Source: Phycisphaerae bacterium (GTDB lineage Bacteria > Planctomycetota > Phycisphaerae > UBA1845 > PWPN01). From it: a stretch of 44,637 bases of DNA. The notes beneath the pieces were generated by a model. It had not been told where the DNA came from. It made no database searches and saw only the letters and a program-made list of their open reading frames with translations. A program made the translations under genes and the position numbers. The stretch is from assembly GCA_035384605.1 (NCBI GenBank), contig DAOOIV010000035.1, positions 1-44,637 on the forward strand. The letters are read 5' to 3'. This document shows, piece after piece, positions 24,507-33,721 of this stretch (position 1 is the stretch's first letter; the number at the start of each line of letters is the position of its first letter).

Positions 24507-25448
24507 ATGTCAGGTCGACGGATGCCCGTGTTGCCGGGGTGCCGTGTGTCACGTTCGCGGATTGTTGTTGGAGTCATCCTGATTGTCCTGCTGATGAACG
24601 CCACGCCGGCGCTGGCATGGGGACCGGCGACCCACATGAAGCTGGGGAGCGACCTGCTGAGTCAACTGGGTTTGCTTCCCGCGGCCGTCGCCGCTTTGCT
24701 TGCCAGGTATCGGCGAGACTACCTCTTCGGGAATCTGGCTGCTGATGTCGTCATCGCCAAACGCCTCAGCCGGATCAAGCAGTTCTGCCACCATTGGGCC
24801 ACCGGCTTTGCGATACTCGAGGATGCCTCCACGGATGCGAGCCGGGCGTTTGCCCTGGGTTATCTTTCGCATCTGGCGGCGGACACGGTCGCCCACAACA
24901 AGTTCATTCCTCGTCAGATGACGCTGACTCGCTCCACGCTGTCGTTTGGCCACCTCTATTGGGAGCTTCGCGCCGATTCGACGATCGGCCCGCACCATTG
25001 GGGCCAACTGCGGGTGGTTCTCGGCGAGGCGTTTGCCGAGCACGAGCGCAACCTCCATTCGAGGTTTACCGACACTTTCCTGCCGTTTTCCATCAACTGG
25101 CGGCTCTTTTATCGGTTGAATCGTTTCATGAGCCGTCGGCTTTGCCGGCGCGCCTTGGACCGGATGTACGATATGTCCCGATGGACCTTGTCGGACCAGT
25201 TGATGCGCGAATACCGGATGGATTGTCTGCAGCGAATGATTGACGTCGTCTCCAACCAGAGGGGGGCGACTGTGCTGCACGAAGACCCGAACGGAAACAT
25301 CGCCTTGGCCTATAGCAAGGCCCAGCGCCGCCAGCTTCGCCAGATGGCCCGCTGCGGGTTGATCACGCCGCACATCATGTATGAAGCCGCCGTCAGCCAC
25401 GCGCCGATGGCAAGCAGTGGCGCTCATCGCCGGTTGGTTGAGCGGTGA
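24507..25448 (+). CDS. Zinc-dependent phospholipase C-like secreted protein
   Basis: A 313-residue protein of the zinc-dependent phospholipase C (PF00882-like) family, with its mature N terminus probably at the Trp in LAWGPATHMKLGSD after a signal peptide (VVGVILIVLLMNATPALA). The Trp and nearby His are metal ligands in known members. HHWATGF and LGYLSHLAADTVAHNKFIP supply the further His/Asp metal site, and LFGNLAADVVIAKR is a typical block. The start is uncertain: the open frame begins at a TTG (24438), while ATG 24507 or 24522 gives a shorter basic leader. The substrate could be a phospholipid or another phosphodiester. It stands upstream of the PL11 gene by 110 bases. Confidence 0.72.
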   Translation: MSGRRMPVLPGCRVSRSRIVVGVILIVLLMNATPALAWGPATHMKLGSDLLSQLGLLPAAVAALLARYRRDYLFGNLAADVVIAKRLSRIKQFCHHWATGFAILEDASTDASRAFALGYLSHLAADTVAHNKFIPRQMTLTRSTLSFGHLYWELRADSTIGPHHWGQLRVVLGEAFAEHERNLHSRFTDTFLPFSINWRLFYRLNRFMSRRLCRRALDRMYDMSRWTLSDQLMREYRMDCLQRMIDVVSNQRGATVLHEDPNGNIALAYSKAQRRQLRQMARCGLITPHIMYEAAVSHAPMASSGAHRRLVER

Positions 25449-25558
25449 CCCCGGGATGGCCTGCCTCGCAGTCGGCGCTCTCGATCCGTTCAGTGTCCCA
25501 GGGCGGCACTCCGCTGAGAAGATTGCTCGTAATGGCGCGCTACTGTCAGGAGTCGATC

Positions 25559-27286
25559 ATGGTTCGACGTTCCGGGATCGCGGGAATAGCTGTTGTTTTG
25601 TTTGTATGTGCCGCAGCCGCGGCGGAGGAGAGACTCGACCGTGGCTTGGTGGCGCTGAAAACGGCTGACGGGCGGGTCTATCTCGGCTGGCGATTGCGGG
25701 CCGACGATCCGAGGGACGCTGCCTTCAACGTCTATCGGCACGGCAGCAACGACCCGACGGCGACCAGGCTGACCGCCTCACCTATCGGCGACTGCACCAA
25801 CTACGTTGACGGCAACCCCCCGGCCGATGCGAAGTACTTCATACGACCGGTCAGCGCAGGCACCGAGGGTGAGCCCTCCCCCGCAGTCGCGGTCACGGAT
25901 ACGTCCGGCGCGGCGTCCTGCGTACGCATCAAACTGCAGGGCAACTATGGTTTTCAGAAATGCGCTCTGGCCGATCTCGACGGCGACGGGCGGCTGGACT
26001 ACATCATCAAGCAGCCCGATTTCAATACCGACCCGTACCAGCACCCGGGATACTGGAAGCGGAGCGAAGACACCTACAAGATCGAGGCCTACAACCACGA
26101 CGGACGGTTCATGTGGCGCTATGACATGGGCTGGTCGATCGAGGAAGGCGTGTGGTACTCTCCTTATCTCGCTTACGACCTCGACGGTGACGGCAGGGCG
26201 GAGATCTACACCAAGGCCGGCGAGGGCGACCCCCGCGACGAGAAAGGCCTGGTCACCAGCGGCCCCGAGTGGCTGGTCAAGATCGACGGCCTGACCGGCA
26301 AGGTCACGCGCAGACTGCCCTGGCCTGACCGCAGCGGATACGCCGGCTACAACTACTGGAGCCGCAACATGCTGGCGGTGGCCTATCTGGACGGGAGGCA
26401 GCCGGCGCTCATCGTGCAGCGCGGTACCTACGACGTGATCAAGGTTGAGGCCTACGATCCCGAGCTGCGGCTTATCTGGCGCTGGGACTCACGCAGCGAA
26501 AAGGAAAGATATAACGGCAGCGGCTCACACGGCACCCGGGCTGCGGACGTCGATGGCGACGGACGCGATGAACTGATCCTCGGTTCGTCAGTCCTCGATG
26601 ACAACGGCCGGGGCCTCTGGGTCAACCCGATGAGTCACCCCAGAAGCTCGCACCCCGACGTCTGCTCCGTTGGTGATATTGATCCGGACCGACCCGGGCT
26701 CGAGATCTTCTACGGCTACGAGGTTGACCAGCCCAGGAACGGCGTCTGCCTGGTCGATGCGGCCACCGGGCGCATTCTGTGGGGGTTCGAGGGACCAACC
26801 TACCACGTACACGGCTTTGGGATGGTCGCGGATATCATCGCCGCACACCCGGGCCAGGAGTGTTACGCAGGCGAAAAGGAGCACGGCCAGTATTTTCTTT
26901 ACACCGCCAAGGGCGAGCGGATCGGGAAGGAGAAAATCAACAGCCTTTCTCCCAGCGCCATCTGGTGGGACGACGATGCCCAAAAAGAGCTGATCCTCTC
27001 CGGCAGAATCCAGCAGTACCGCGGGCAGGTCTACGAGTCCGTCCAAGGTTCGCCGGTTGCCATCGCTGATTGCCTCGGTGACTGGCGGGAGGAGATTCTC
27101 ACCAGCGTCCCGGGCGAATTGCGAATCTACACGACCACGATTCCGACCAACGTCCGCCGCACTTGCCTGATGCAGGATCGCCAGTACAGGCTCGGCGTGG
27201 CTGCCGTCTCCATGGGATATTTCTACTGGCCGCAGTTGTCTCTTGCCGGTGCGGCCCGATTCGCCGAAGCCCGAAAAGCACGATGA
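25559..27286 (+). CDS. Rhamnogalacturonan lyase, polysaccharide lyase family 11
   Basis: A 575-residue secreted lyase that cleaves the rhamnogalacturonan I backbone of pectin by beta-elimination. Signal peptide IAGIAVVLFVCAAAAA. The N-terminal RGLVALKTADGRVYLGWRL then DAAFNVYRHG is the PL11 fibronectin-like start, and the eight-bladed propeller has calcium loops such as ADLDGDGRLDY, YDLDGDGRAEIY and ADVDGDGRDELIL. QHPGYWKRSEDTYKIEAYNH and NYWSRNMLAVAYLDG are catalytic-face blocks. AGGAG seven bases before ATG 25559 settles the start against a long upstream extension. Two sugar-acid-type genes follow on the same strand, suggesting a small pectin-use operon. Confidence 0.92.
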   Translation: MVRRSGIAGIAVVLFVCAAAAAEERLDRGLVALKTADGRVYLGWRLRADDPRDAAFNVYRHGSNDPTATRLTASPIGDCTNYVDGNPPADAKYFIRPVSAGTEGEPSPAVAVTDTSGAASCVRIKLQGNYGFQKCALADLDGDGRLDYIIKQPDFNTDPYQHPGYWKRSEDTYKIEAYNHDGRFMWRYDMGWSIEEGVWYSPYLAYDLDGDGRAEIYTKAGEGDPRDEKGLVTSGPEWLVKIDGLTGKVTRRLPWPDRSGYAGYNYWSRNMLAVAYLDGRQPALIVQRGTYDVIKVEAYDPELRLIWRWDSRSEKERYNGSGSHGTRAADVDGDGRDELILGSSVLDDNGRGLWVNPMSHPRSSHPDVCSVGDIDPDRPGLEIFYGYEVDQPRNGVCLVDAATGRILWGFEGPTYHVHGFGMVADIIAAHPGQECYAGEKEHGQYFLYTAKGERIGKEKINSLSPSAIWWDDDAQKELILSGRIQQYRGQVYESVQGSPVAIADCLGDWREEILTSVPGELRIYTTTIPTNVRRTCLMQDRQYRLGVAAVSMGYFYWPQLSLAGAARFAEARKAR

Positions 27287-27361
27287 TCCGCCTTCGCCGA
27301 CTCGACGCCGGCGCTTGACGACGAGACCGGAACTTCTACATTACCGCCGGGAGCGATCATC

Positions 27362-28306
27362 ATGCCCATTTACGACGTTCACACCCACGTCGGCCTCGAT
27401 CTCGGGTTTTTTCTTCGAGGGTGGAGACCCTATGCCGCTTGGGTGCCGGATCTCATCGAGCACATGAACGCCCACGGGATCGACCGGGCGGTCTGCTTCC
27501 CGTTCACCCTTCCGTCGGCGTTCGATGCCGTCGCTTTCGCGGATCAGGGGCGGGTGGAATTGTTGCCCGGCCGCGTGCCGTTCGATCGCGAGAACGACAT
27601 CCTTGTCCGCGAGATCGAGGCCCTTGAGGTCGGCGACCGTCTGTACCCGCTGGCGATGATCGACCCTTCACGCCGCGTGAACGAGCAACTGAAGAGGCTG
27701 GAGCGCCTCGCGGGGCGCATATCGGGGCTCAAGCTGCAATCGACAATCATCGAGTCGCCGGTGTGCAGTCTGCTCACGACCGGCCGCAGTCTCCTGGAAT
27801 TCGCCGCCGATCGGCGATGGCCGGTCCTTCTTCACGCCACAATCTGGGAGCAGGCTCCGCACGCAAGGATTGCCGATTGCTTTGCCGTGGCGGAGGCGTT
27901 TCCGTCGATCCGCTTCGATCTGGCTCACTCGCTGGCCTTCCATGCGGGTTATCTCCGGCGCGCGGCGCAGATGCCGAATGTCTGGGTGGACTGCGCTGCT
28001 CTGTTGGCACACTGCCGACTGGCCCGCGACAACTCGCCGATTATTGCCGCCCCGGCCGACAGGTTGGACGCCGATTACACGCGGCCCGGGCAGGTGCTTG
28101 AGGCGATTCACGCGGTTCTCGGCGACCGTTTCCTGTGGGGCTCCGACAATCCGTTCATGAGCTGGTGCGATGATCGCCTGCGGCTGTTGTACTCGTATGC
28201 CCAGGAGGCCGCGGTGCTCAAAACGTTGCCTGAACACGTCCGCGCAGACATCTGCACCGTTGGTCCGGAAGCCTGGTTGTTCGGGCGGAAAGGAAGCACG
28301 CTGTGA
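27362..28306 (+). CDS. TIM-barrel amidohydrolase (PF04909-type)
   Basis: A 314-residue metal-dependent hydrolase or decarboxylase. The first metal site DVHTH is at residues 5-9, a further His appears in VLLHATIWEQ and FDLAHSLAFH, and the final Asp in LWGSDNPFMSW. These fit the amidohydrolase 2 group, which includes lactonases and ACMSD-like decarboxylases; the N terminus is closer to the second kind. GGGAG eight bases before the ATG supports the start. Its stop overlaps the next gene in GTGA. In a pectin operon a sugar-lactonase role is attractive but is only an inference. Confidence 0.78.
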   Translation: MPIYDVHTHVGLDLGFFLRGWRPYAAWVPDLIEHMNAHGIDRAVCFPFTLPSAFDAVAFADQGRVELLPGRVPFDRENDILVREIEALEVGDRLYPLAMIDPSRRVNEQLKRLERLAGRISGLKLQSTIIESPVCSLLTTGRSLLEFAADRRWPVLLHATIWEQAPHARIADCFAVAEAFPSIRFDLAHSLAFHAGYLRRAAQMPNVWVDCAALLAHCRLARDNSPIIAAPADRLDADYTRPGQVLEAIHAVLGDRFLWGSDNPFMSWCDDRLRLLYSYAQEAAVLKTLPEHVRADICTVGPEAWLFGRKGSTL

Positions 28307-29091
28307 TCACCTTGAAAAGGCACGCGGCGCTGGTGACCGGCTCGACCAAGGGTGTCGGTCGGGCGATTGCGATCGCATTCGCCGAGGCGGGCGCCGACGT
28401 GGTCATCCACGGTCGGACGATGAGCGACGAGGCCCGCGAGACGATGGAACAATGTCGTCGGCACGCGGTGCGCGTCGCGTTCGTCGCGGGAGATCTCTCA
28501 GGGCCTGGCGAAGCGGCGGTAAACAAGGTGTTCGCCGATGCGACGGCGGCTCATGACGGGATCGATATCCTGGTCAACAATGCCGGCCAGTACTTCGACG
28601 TGCCGTTTCTGGAGATGGACATTGAGCGGTTCGAGAGAACGATGCGACTCAATGTGGCGTCGGGCTATTTTCTGACGCAACGGTTCGCCAGGCGATGGAT
28701 CGAGCGAAAGACTGCCGGACGCGTGCTCTTCATCGGTTCGATCAACGGCCGCCTGGCTGAGCCGCTTTCGACGGCCTACGACACCTCCAAGGGCGCGGTC
28801 GAGATGATGGTCCGAACGCTGGCCGTCGAGCTGGCACCCCGCGGCATCCGAGTGAACGGATTGGCTCCCGGTCTGGTGCGATCAGCCTCGACGGCTTGGC
28901 TGGACAGCCGGCCGGCCAAGGCGGCATGGATCGCCTCGCATACCCCCGACAGGCAGATACCTGACGCGTCCGTCTGCGGGCCGGGCGCTGTCTACCTGGT
29001 CAGCGATGCGGCCCAACACGTCCACGGCCATATGCTGCTCATCGATGGGGGCATGAGCGCCCTGCAACAACCTGAACCGCCGGCAACTTGA
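28303..29091 (+). CDS. Short-chain dehydrogenase/reductase
   Basis: A 262-residue classical SDR. LVTGSTKGVGRAIAIAFAEA is the NAD(P)-binding motif (TGxxxGxG), LVNNAGQYF the structural NNAG, FIGSINGR supplies the catalytic Ser region, and YDTSKGAVEMM the Tyr and Lys of the active site. LAPGLVRSA and the end HMLLIDGGMS are family standards. The start is GTG, with its last two bases shared with the preceding stop (GTGA) and AAGGAAG upstream, so it is translationally coupled to the amidohydrolase. It probably oxidises or reduces a sugar or sugar acid in the same pathway. The exact substrate cannot be read from sequence. Confidence 0.9.
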   Translation: MITLKRHAALVTGSTKGVGRAIAIAFAEAGADVVIHGRTMSDEARETMEQCRRHAVRVAFVAGDLSGPGEAAVNKVFADATAAHDGIDILVNNAGQYFDVPFLEMDIERFERTMRLNVASGYFLTQRFARRWIERKTAGRVLFIGSINGRLAEPLSTAYDTSKGAVEMMVRTLAVELAPRGIRVNGLAPGLVRSASTAWLDSRPAKAAWIASHTPDRQIPDASVCGPGAVYLVSDAAQHVHGHMLLIDGGMSALQQPEPPAT

Positions 29092-29140
29092 CGCCCTCCC
29101 ATCGGGGGCCGCAAATCGTCCAGGAGATTCCTGCGGGCCC

Positions 29141-30376
29141 TCAGCCGATTTGTTCCAACCAGCCCGGTTTTGGCAGGTCGCCGACGAGTGGGCCGACGTA
29201 CTCGCGGAAGGTGTTGAGCACGTTATTGCCTTCTTTGCTGATGTACTCGTCCGGGACGACCTTGGTGAACGGGGGACTGTCCGGGGCCACGTCCTTGAGC
29301 CCGACCAGCTTGGTCCCCACGGCATAGGTTGTGCCCGGCAAACGAACCAGGGCCACGCTGCCGTCGCGATCCTCGGATTGCAGCGAGTAGCTCACCGCCA
29401 TTTGTCCGACCAGACGCGCCTCCCATGCGTCCACCTCGCTGTAAACACCGGGGAAGCTCCGCTGGAGGTAACCGAATGTGTCGGCCCGGACGCGCTTGAT
29501 CTTGCACCGGCTCCGGACCGTGCTCGCGAGGTAATCGGCAAGCATGCCGGCCCCCGCCGAGATCTCCACGTTGCCATGCGGGTCGTAGGTGGGAGCACTC
29601 TGCTTGACCATCTCCAGGACTTTCTGCGACCATAGCTTGCCCTGCGTATCGACAATGCCCTCCGAGACGGCGACCACGCACCGTCCGAACTGCTCATACA
29701 CCGCCGAGACGTCTCGCACGAACTGATCCAGATCGAACGCACGCTCCGGCAGGTATACCAGGTGCGGACCGTCATCGGGACGCATCCTCGCCAGGACGCT
29801 CGACGCCGTGAGGAATCCCGCGTTTCGGCCCATGATGATGTTGATCTTGACGCCCTGAAGGGCACGGTTGTCCAGATCGTCGCCGATAAATGCCGATGCG
29901 ACGAACTTGGCGGCGCTCCCGTAACCCGGGCAGTGGTCGGTGACCAGCAAGTCGTTGTCGATCGTCTTGGGGACGTGGAAAACCCGCAGCTCGTACTTTG
30001 CGTCTTGGGAGATACGGTTGATGATCGCGGCGGTCGAAGCCGAATCGTTTCCGCCGATGTAGAAGAAGTACCGCACGTCCAGCTTGCGGAACACGTTGAA
30101 GATCTGCTCGCAGTATGCTTCATCCGGCTTGTCGCGGGTCGCCCCCAGCGCGGCGGCCGGCGTCTTGGCCACCAGCTCCAGCATGTTCGTCGGCTGGCGG
30201 TTGAGGTCGTAAAACTGCTCGTTGATGATGCCGCGCACGCCGTGCCGGGCGCCCAGAAGCCGGTCGATGTGAGAGTGTTTCTGGCTCTCTTCGATGATGC
30301 CGACCAACGACTGATTGATGACGGCGGTGGGACCGCCCGCCTGGCCCACAACAGCATTACCCCGCACTACGCTCAT
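29141..30376 (-). CDS. pfp: 6-phosphofructokinase, diphosphate-dependent type
   Basis: A 411-residue member of the PfkA superfamily that makes fructose 1,6-bisphosphate. GQAGGPTAVINQSLVG opens the donor site, YFFYIGGNDSAST holds the Gly-to-Asp change (GGNDS against GGDGS in ATP enzymes), and VPKTIDNDL has the Lys that replaces Gly in PPi-dependent enzymes. IMGRNAGFLTASSVLA is the fructose 6-phosphate binding block. These two changes indicate diphosphate rather than ATP as phosphoryl donor, which makes the step reversible. Start at 30376 (MSVVRGNAVVGQ), with GAGG about ten bases upstream. It is convergent with the SDR and follows accC on the same strand (95-base gap). Confidence 0.9.
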   Translation of the reverse strand: MSVVRGNAVVGQAGGPTAVINQSLVGIIEESQKHSHIDRLLGARHGVRGIINEQFYDLNRQPTNMLELVAKTPAAALGATRDKPDEAYCEQIFNVFRKLDVRYFFYIGGNDSASTAAIINRISQDAKYELRVFHVPKTIDNDLLVTDHCPGYGSAAKFVASAFIGDDLDNRALQGVKINIIMGRNAGFLTASSVLARMRPDDGPHLVYLPERAFDLDQFVRDVSAVYEQFGRCVVAVSEGIVDTQGKLWSQKVLEMVKQSAPTYDPHGNVEISAGAGMLADYLASTVRSRCKIKRVRADTFGYLQRSFPGVYSEVDAWEARLVGQMAVSYSLQSEDRDGSVALVRLPGTTYAVGTKLVGLKDVAPDSPPFTKVVPDEYISKEGNNVLNTFREYVGPLVGDLPKPGWLEQIG

Positions 30377-30471
30377 GTTCGCTATACCTCGTTTGCGATT
30401 GCCCTGATTCCTCTGCTTCATTAGGGTGTTCAAAAATCTGCCGGGCACTCATCCGGCAGCGGGGGGAGATT

Positions 30472-31809
30472 CTACCACGTGCGCTCGATGAATCCAGTGT
30501 CCACGGTTCCTTTCAGGAATTGAGCATGACTAAAGATCTCGCGGTGAATCGGAATTGTCGTCTTGACCGGTTCAATGGCGAACTCTTCCAGGCAGCGTCG
30601 CATGCAGGCGATCGCCTCGGCACGCGTCGCCTTGTGGACAATCAGCTTGGCGATCATCGAATCATATCGCGGGCTGATGGTCATGCCCGCATGAGCGTGA
30701 GTATCCAGTCGCACGCCGAAACCGCCGGGGGGGCGGAAGACCTCGATTTTTCCGGGGCAGGGGCGAAAGTCGGCGGCGGGGTCCTCGGCGTTGATCCGGC
30801 ACTCGATGGCCACGCCCTTGTGCGTGATGTCCCTCTGTTTGAGCGAGAGCGTTTCGCCCGCCGCAACGCGAATCTGGAGCTGCACCAGGTCGTGGCCCGT
30901 GACCATCTCGCTTACCGGGTGTTCAACCTGAATTCGAGTGTTCATTTCGAGCAGATAAAACTTTTTATCGGGCGTAACGAGGAACTCAACCGTACCCGCA
31001 CTGTAGTACTTGGCCGCCCGGGCCAGCCGGACGGCTGCCTTGCACAACTCCTCGCGAATCCGATCGTTGATCGCCGGACAGGGCGATTCCTCCACCAGCT
31101 TCTGGTGTCTCCGTTGCAGGCTGCAGTCCCGCTCGTAGAAGTGCAGGACGTTGCCGGCCCGGTCACCCATGACCTGAACCTCGACGTGGCGGGCGTCCTC
31201 GACGGCTTTTTCGAGGTAGACGGACGGATCCTTGAACGAAGCCTGAGCCTCCGAACGGGCGGCCGGTAGCGAATGACGCAGCGTGGCCTCGTTATGGACC
31301 AGCCGAATGCCCCGCCCGCCGCCCCCGGCCGCAGCCTTGATCATGACCGGGTAGCCGACCTGTGAAGCCCACTTCGCCGCGTCGTCATCGCTGTCCACAG
31401 GCCCCTCGGTCCAGGGAATGTTGGGCACCTTCGCCTTCTTGGCAAGTCTCTTGGCCTCGATCTTGTTTCCCAGGAGCCGCATGGATTCGGAGCTCGGGCC
31501 GATGAACTCGATCTTGGAGTCACGGCAGGCATCCGCGAACTGCGGATTCTCAGCCAGGAATCCGTAGCCCGGGTGGATCGCGTCCACATTTGCCACCTCC
31601 GCCGCCGCGATGATCCGGTCGATCTTCAAGTAGCTCTCGGCCGCCGCGCCGGGGCCGATGCATATGGCTCGATCTGCCAGTTTCAAATACGAGAGGTTCC
31701 TGTCCTCTTCCGAAAAAACGCAGACGGTCTGGATGCCCAGCTCCTTGCAGGCTCGAATGATTCTCAGGGCGATCTCGCCCCGGTTGGCTATCATGATCCG
31801 TGAAAACAT
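30472..31809 (-). CDS. accC: Biotin carboxylase subunit of acetyl-CoA carboxylase
   Basis: A 445-residue ATP-grasp enzyme that carboxylates the biotin of AccB, the first step of fatty acid synthesis. IMIANRGEIALRIIRACKE is the N-terminal family signature, MIKAAAGGGGRGIRLVHNEA the glycine-rich ATP loop, LEKAVEDARHVEVQVMGD and FYERDCSLQRRHQKLVEESP follow, and FLLEMNTRIQVEHPVSEMV-type residues (EMNTRIQVEHPVSEM) complete the active site. All catalytic residues seem present. GGAAG precedes the ATG. It lies 28 bases after accB and they are surely co-transcribed. Confidence 0.96.
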   Translation of the reverse strand: MFSRIMIANRGEIALRIIRACKELGIQTVCVFSEEDRNLSYLKLADRAICIGPGAAAESYLKIDRIIAAAEVANVDAIHPGYGFLAENPQFADACRDSKIEFIGPSSESMRLLGNKIEAKRLAKKAKVPNIPWTEGPVDSDDDAAKWASQVGYPVMIKAAAGGGGRGIRLVHNEATLRHSLPAARSEAQASFKDPSVYLEKAVEDARHVEVQVMGDRAGNVLHFYERDCSLQRRHQKLVEESPCPAINDRIREELCKAAVRLARAAKYYSAGTVEFLVTPDKKFYLLEMNTRIQVEHPVSEMVTGHDLVQLQIRVAAGETLSLKQRDITHKGVAIECRINAEDPAADFRPCPGKIEVFRPPGGFGVRLDTHAHAGMTISPRYDSMIAKLIVHKATRAEAIACMRRCLEEFAIEPVKTTIPIHREIFSHAQFLKGTVDTGFIERTW

Positions 31810-31837
31810 GCTTGCTTCCGTTGCCGGGCGATGAAGA

Positions 31838-32305
31838 CTATCTCGGCCGTACCAGCATCAGCGGCTGACCAAACTCCACGGCCTGCTGATCTTGGACAAG
31901 GATTCTCTCGATGACCCCGGCTACCTCCGCCTTGATCTCGTTGAAGACTTTCATCGCCTCAATGATGCAGATGGGGGTATCCGGACCGATTTCCATGCCC
32001 ACCCTGACGTAAGGTTCGGAGTCCGGATCCGGGGCCTGATAGTAGGTGCCCACCATCGGCGAGAGGACCGGAACCAGTCCGTCTTCCGTCGGTTTCTCGA
32101 TTGCCGGTGGCACGGGGGCTTGAGCGGGCTGAAGGACCGGCAGTGTTGCAGGCACGGCCGCCATAGCCGGGGCACCGGCGAGTGGGACTCCGGCCGGAGC
32201 CTTGCGAAGACTGATGGCCGTCTCGCCTTGCCTGACGCGGATTTCGCTGAGGTCGTTCTCGACCATCAGTTGGATGAGCTCGCGAACTTGTTGAACGTCG
32301 ATCAC
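31838..32305 (-). CDS. accB: Biotin carboxyl carrier protein of acetyl-CoA carboxylase
   Basis: A 155-residue carrier that swings biotin between AccC and the carboxyltransferase. The N-terminal helix region VRELIQLMVENDLSEIRVRQ is typical, an Ala/Pro-rich linker follows, and the biotinyl domain carries ICIIEAMKVFNEIKAEVAGV with the biotinylated Lys in EAMK. Start is GTG at 32305 with AGGAG close upstream. It lies between the peptidase gene and accC in one operon. Confidence 0.95.
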   Translation of the reverse strand: MIDVQQVRELIQLMVENDLSEIRVRQGETAISLRKAPAGVPLAGAPAMAAVPATLPVLQPAQAPVPPAIEKPTEDGLVPVLSPMVGTYYQAPDPDSEPYVRVGMEIGPDTPICIIEAMKVFNEIKAEVAGVIERILVQDQQAVEFGQPLMLVRPR

Positions 32306-32379
32306 ACCACACTCCTACCTGCCTTGGCCATTGCGCTGCCCGTCAGGCGGGTTCCAGGGCCGCAGAGCCATTCGGAACC

Positions 32380-33504
32380 TCAAGGGCGCGCCTGGACCAC
32401 CATGGCATCCAGGTTCTTGGGCAGGCTGGTCAGTACTTCGGCCCCGGTTTCCGTTACAAGAACGTCGTCTTCGATCCGAACCCCCCCGATTCCGGGGTAA
32501 TAGACGCCGGGTTCAACGGTCACAACCATGCCGGGCTCCAGTCGGTCGGTGACCTTTCTGGCCAGGCGGGGCGCTTCGTGGATGTCCAATCCAAGTCCAT
32601 GGCCCAGCCCATGAGTGAAACGGCGGCCCATGCCGGCCTTGGCCAAGACTTTGCGGGCCTTGCCATCCACGTCGCACATCCGGACGCCGGGGGCGATGGC
32701 CCGGATACCCTCCAACTGGGCTGCCAGAACCTTTTCGTACATCCGCCGAAAGCGAGGCGGGATTCTACGGACGAACACGACTCGGGTCAAGTCGCTACAG
32801 TACCCCTCCGCGATCGCCCCCCAGTCAATCAGAACCGCACTGCCCACCCCGATTCTTCGCTCGCCCGGTTTGGCGTGAGGCAGTGATGAGTTGGGTCCCT
32901 CAGCCACGATGATTGGAAAACTGGCGCCACGGGCTCCCAGTCGGGTCATCTCAAACAGCAGTTCAGCGGCGATCTGGCGTTCGGTCATTCCCAGACGCAT
33001 TCGGCCGATCACCGTCCGGAATGCTGCTTCCGCGATTCGGATTGCCTCCCGGATGGCTGCAACCTCGGTTTCGTCTTTTTTCAGTCGCAGCGCGGATGCA
33101 ACGCGGCCAAGCCCTCGCAGCTTCGTCGGTGCCACGGCTTTGCGAAAAGCTCCGAAATCCGACACAGTCAGATGCTCGGGCTGAAAGCCCAGCTTCCTCA
33201 TGCGATGCCGTCGGGTCAGACGGGCCAAAGCATCCTTCAGCGAGCCGGTCCGAATCACCGCCGTTGCCCAGGGAGCCTTCTTGCCTGCCTCCTCTGCGAA
33301 CCGTCCATCAGTCAGCAGATATACCCGCCTGGGCAGAACAAGGGCGGCCCCATCTTCCCCGTCAAATTCCGTGAGGTAGAATTGGTCAACCCGGTTAGTG
33401 ACGAGGAAACCGTCCATACCCCTGCGGCGGATCTGCTCGCGGCAGCATTCGATGCGACGGTTTATCGCCACGGGCGGTTTGGGACAGCGGCGACCGTTTG
33501 CCAA
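32380..33504 (-). CDS. Xaa-Pro aminopeptidase/dipeptidase, M24 family
   Basis: A 374-residue cytoplasmic metallopeptidase with a creatinase-like N-terminal domain and a pita-bread C-terminal domain. The five metal ligands are visible: the two Asp in LIDWGAIAEGYCSDLTR, His in THGLGHGLGLDIHEAP, Glu in VVTVEPGVYYP and Glu in GVRIEDDVLVT. It cleaves peptide bonds next to proline. The start is TTG at 33504, supported by a perfect AGGAGG six bases upstream and by the TTGACA promoter behind it. The order peptidase-accB-accC matches the Bacillus yqhT-efp-accBC region except that efp is absent here. Confidence 0.92.
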   Translation of the reverse strand: MANGRRCPKPPVAINRRIECCREQIRRRGMDGFLVTNRVDQFYLTEFDGEDGAALVLPRRVYLLTDGRFAEEAGKKAPWATAVIRTGSLKDALARLTRRHRMRKLGFQPEHLTVSDFGAFRKAVAPTKLRGLGRVASALRLKKDETEVAAIREAIRIAEAAFRTVIGRMRLGMTERQIAAELLFEMTRLGARGASFPIIVAEGPNSSLPHAKPGERRIGVGSAVLIDWGAIAEGYCSDLTRVVFVRRIPPRFRRMYEKVLAAQLEGIRAIAPGVRMCDVDGKARKVLAKAGMGRRFTHGLGHGLGLDIHEAPRLARKVTDRLEPGMVVTVEPGVYYPGIGGVRIEDDVLVTETGAEVLTSLPKNLDAMVVQARP

Positions 33505-33510
33505 TGTTGG

Positions 33511-33516
33511 CCTCCT
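33511..33516 (-). promoter_or_regulatory. Strong ribosome binding site deciding a TTG start
   Basis: On the minus strand AGGAGG stands six bases before TTG (33504). No in-frame ATG with a comparable site lies nearby, so this fixes the N terminus of the M24 peptidase and marks an unusual start codon. Confidence 0.65.
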
Positions 33517-33548
33517 GGGACCAGTTACCGACTATTCGGCCGGCTGGA

Positions 33549-33577
33549 AATCTACGGGCCGAGGCCCTTGGTGTCAA
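33549..33577 (-). promoter_or_regulatory. Promoter of the peptidase-accB-accC operon
   Basis: On the minus strand TTGACA (33577-33572), a perfect -35, then 17 bases and TAGATT (33554-33549). The distance to the TTG start is about 45 bases. It is the best promoter match in the window. Confidence 0.6.
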
Positions 33578-33721
33578 AGATGGGACGGTATTGAACCATT
33601 GGTGCCCCTTGCTGGCCCGGCCGCTTTGTGTGGCCGATCAATGAAAAATGCGGGCCAAGCCACGCCACGGCAAAGGTGCGAACCGGAGGCTGGACGTGTC
33701 CGGCAGATGCGGGTGTAGTCG

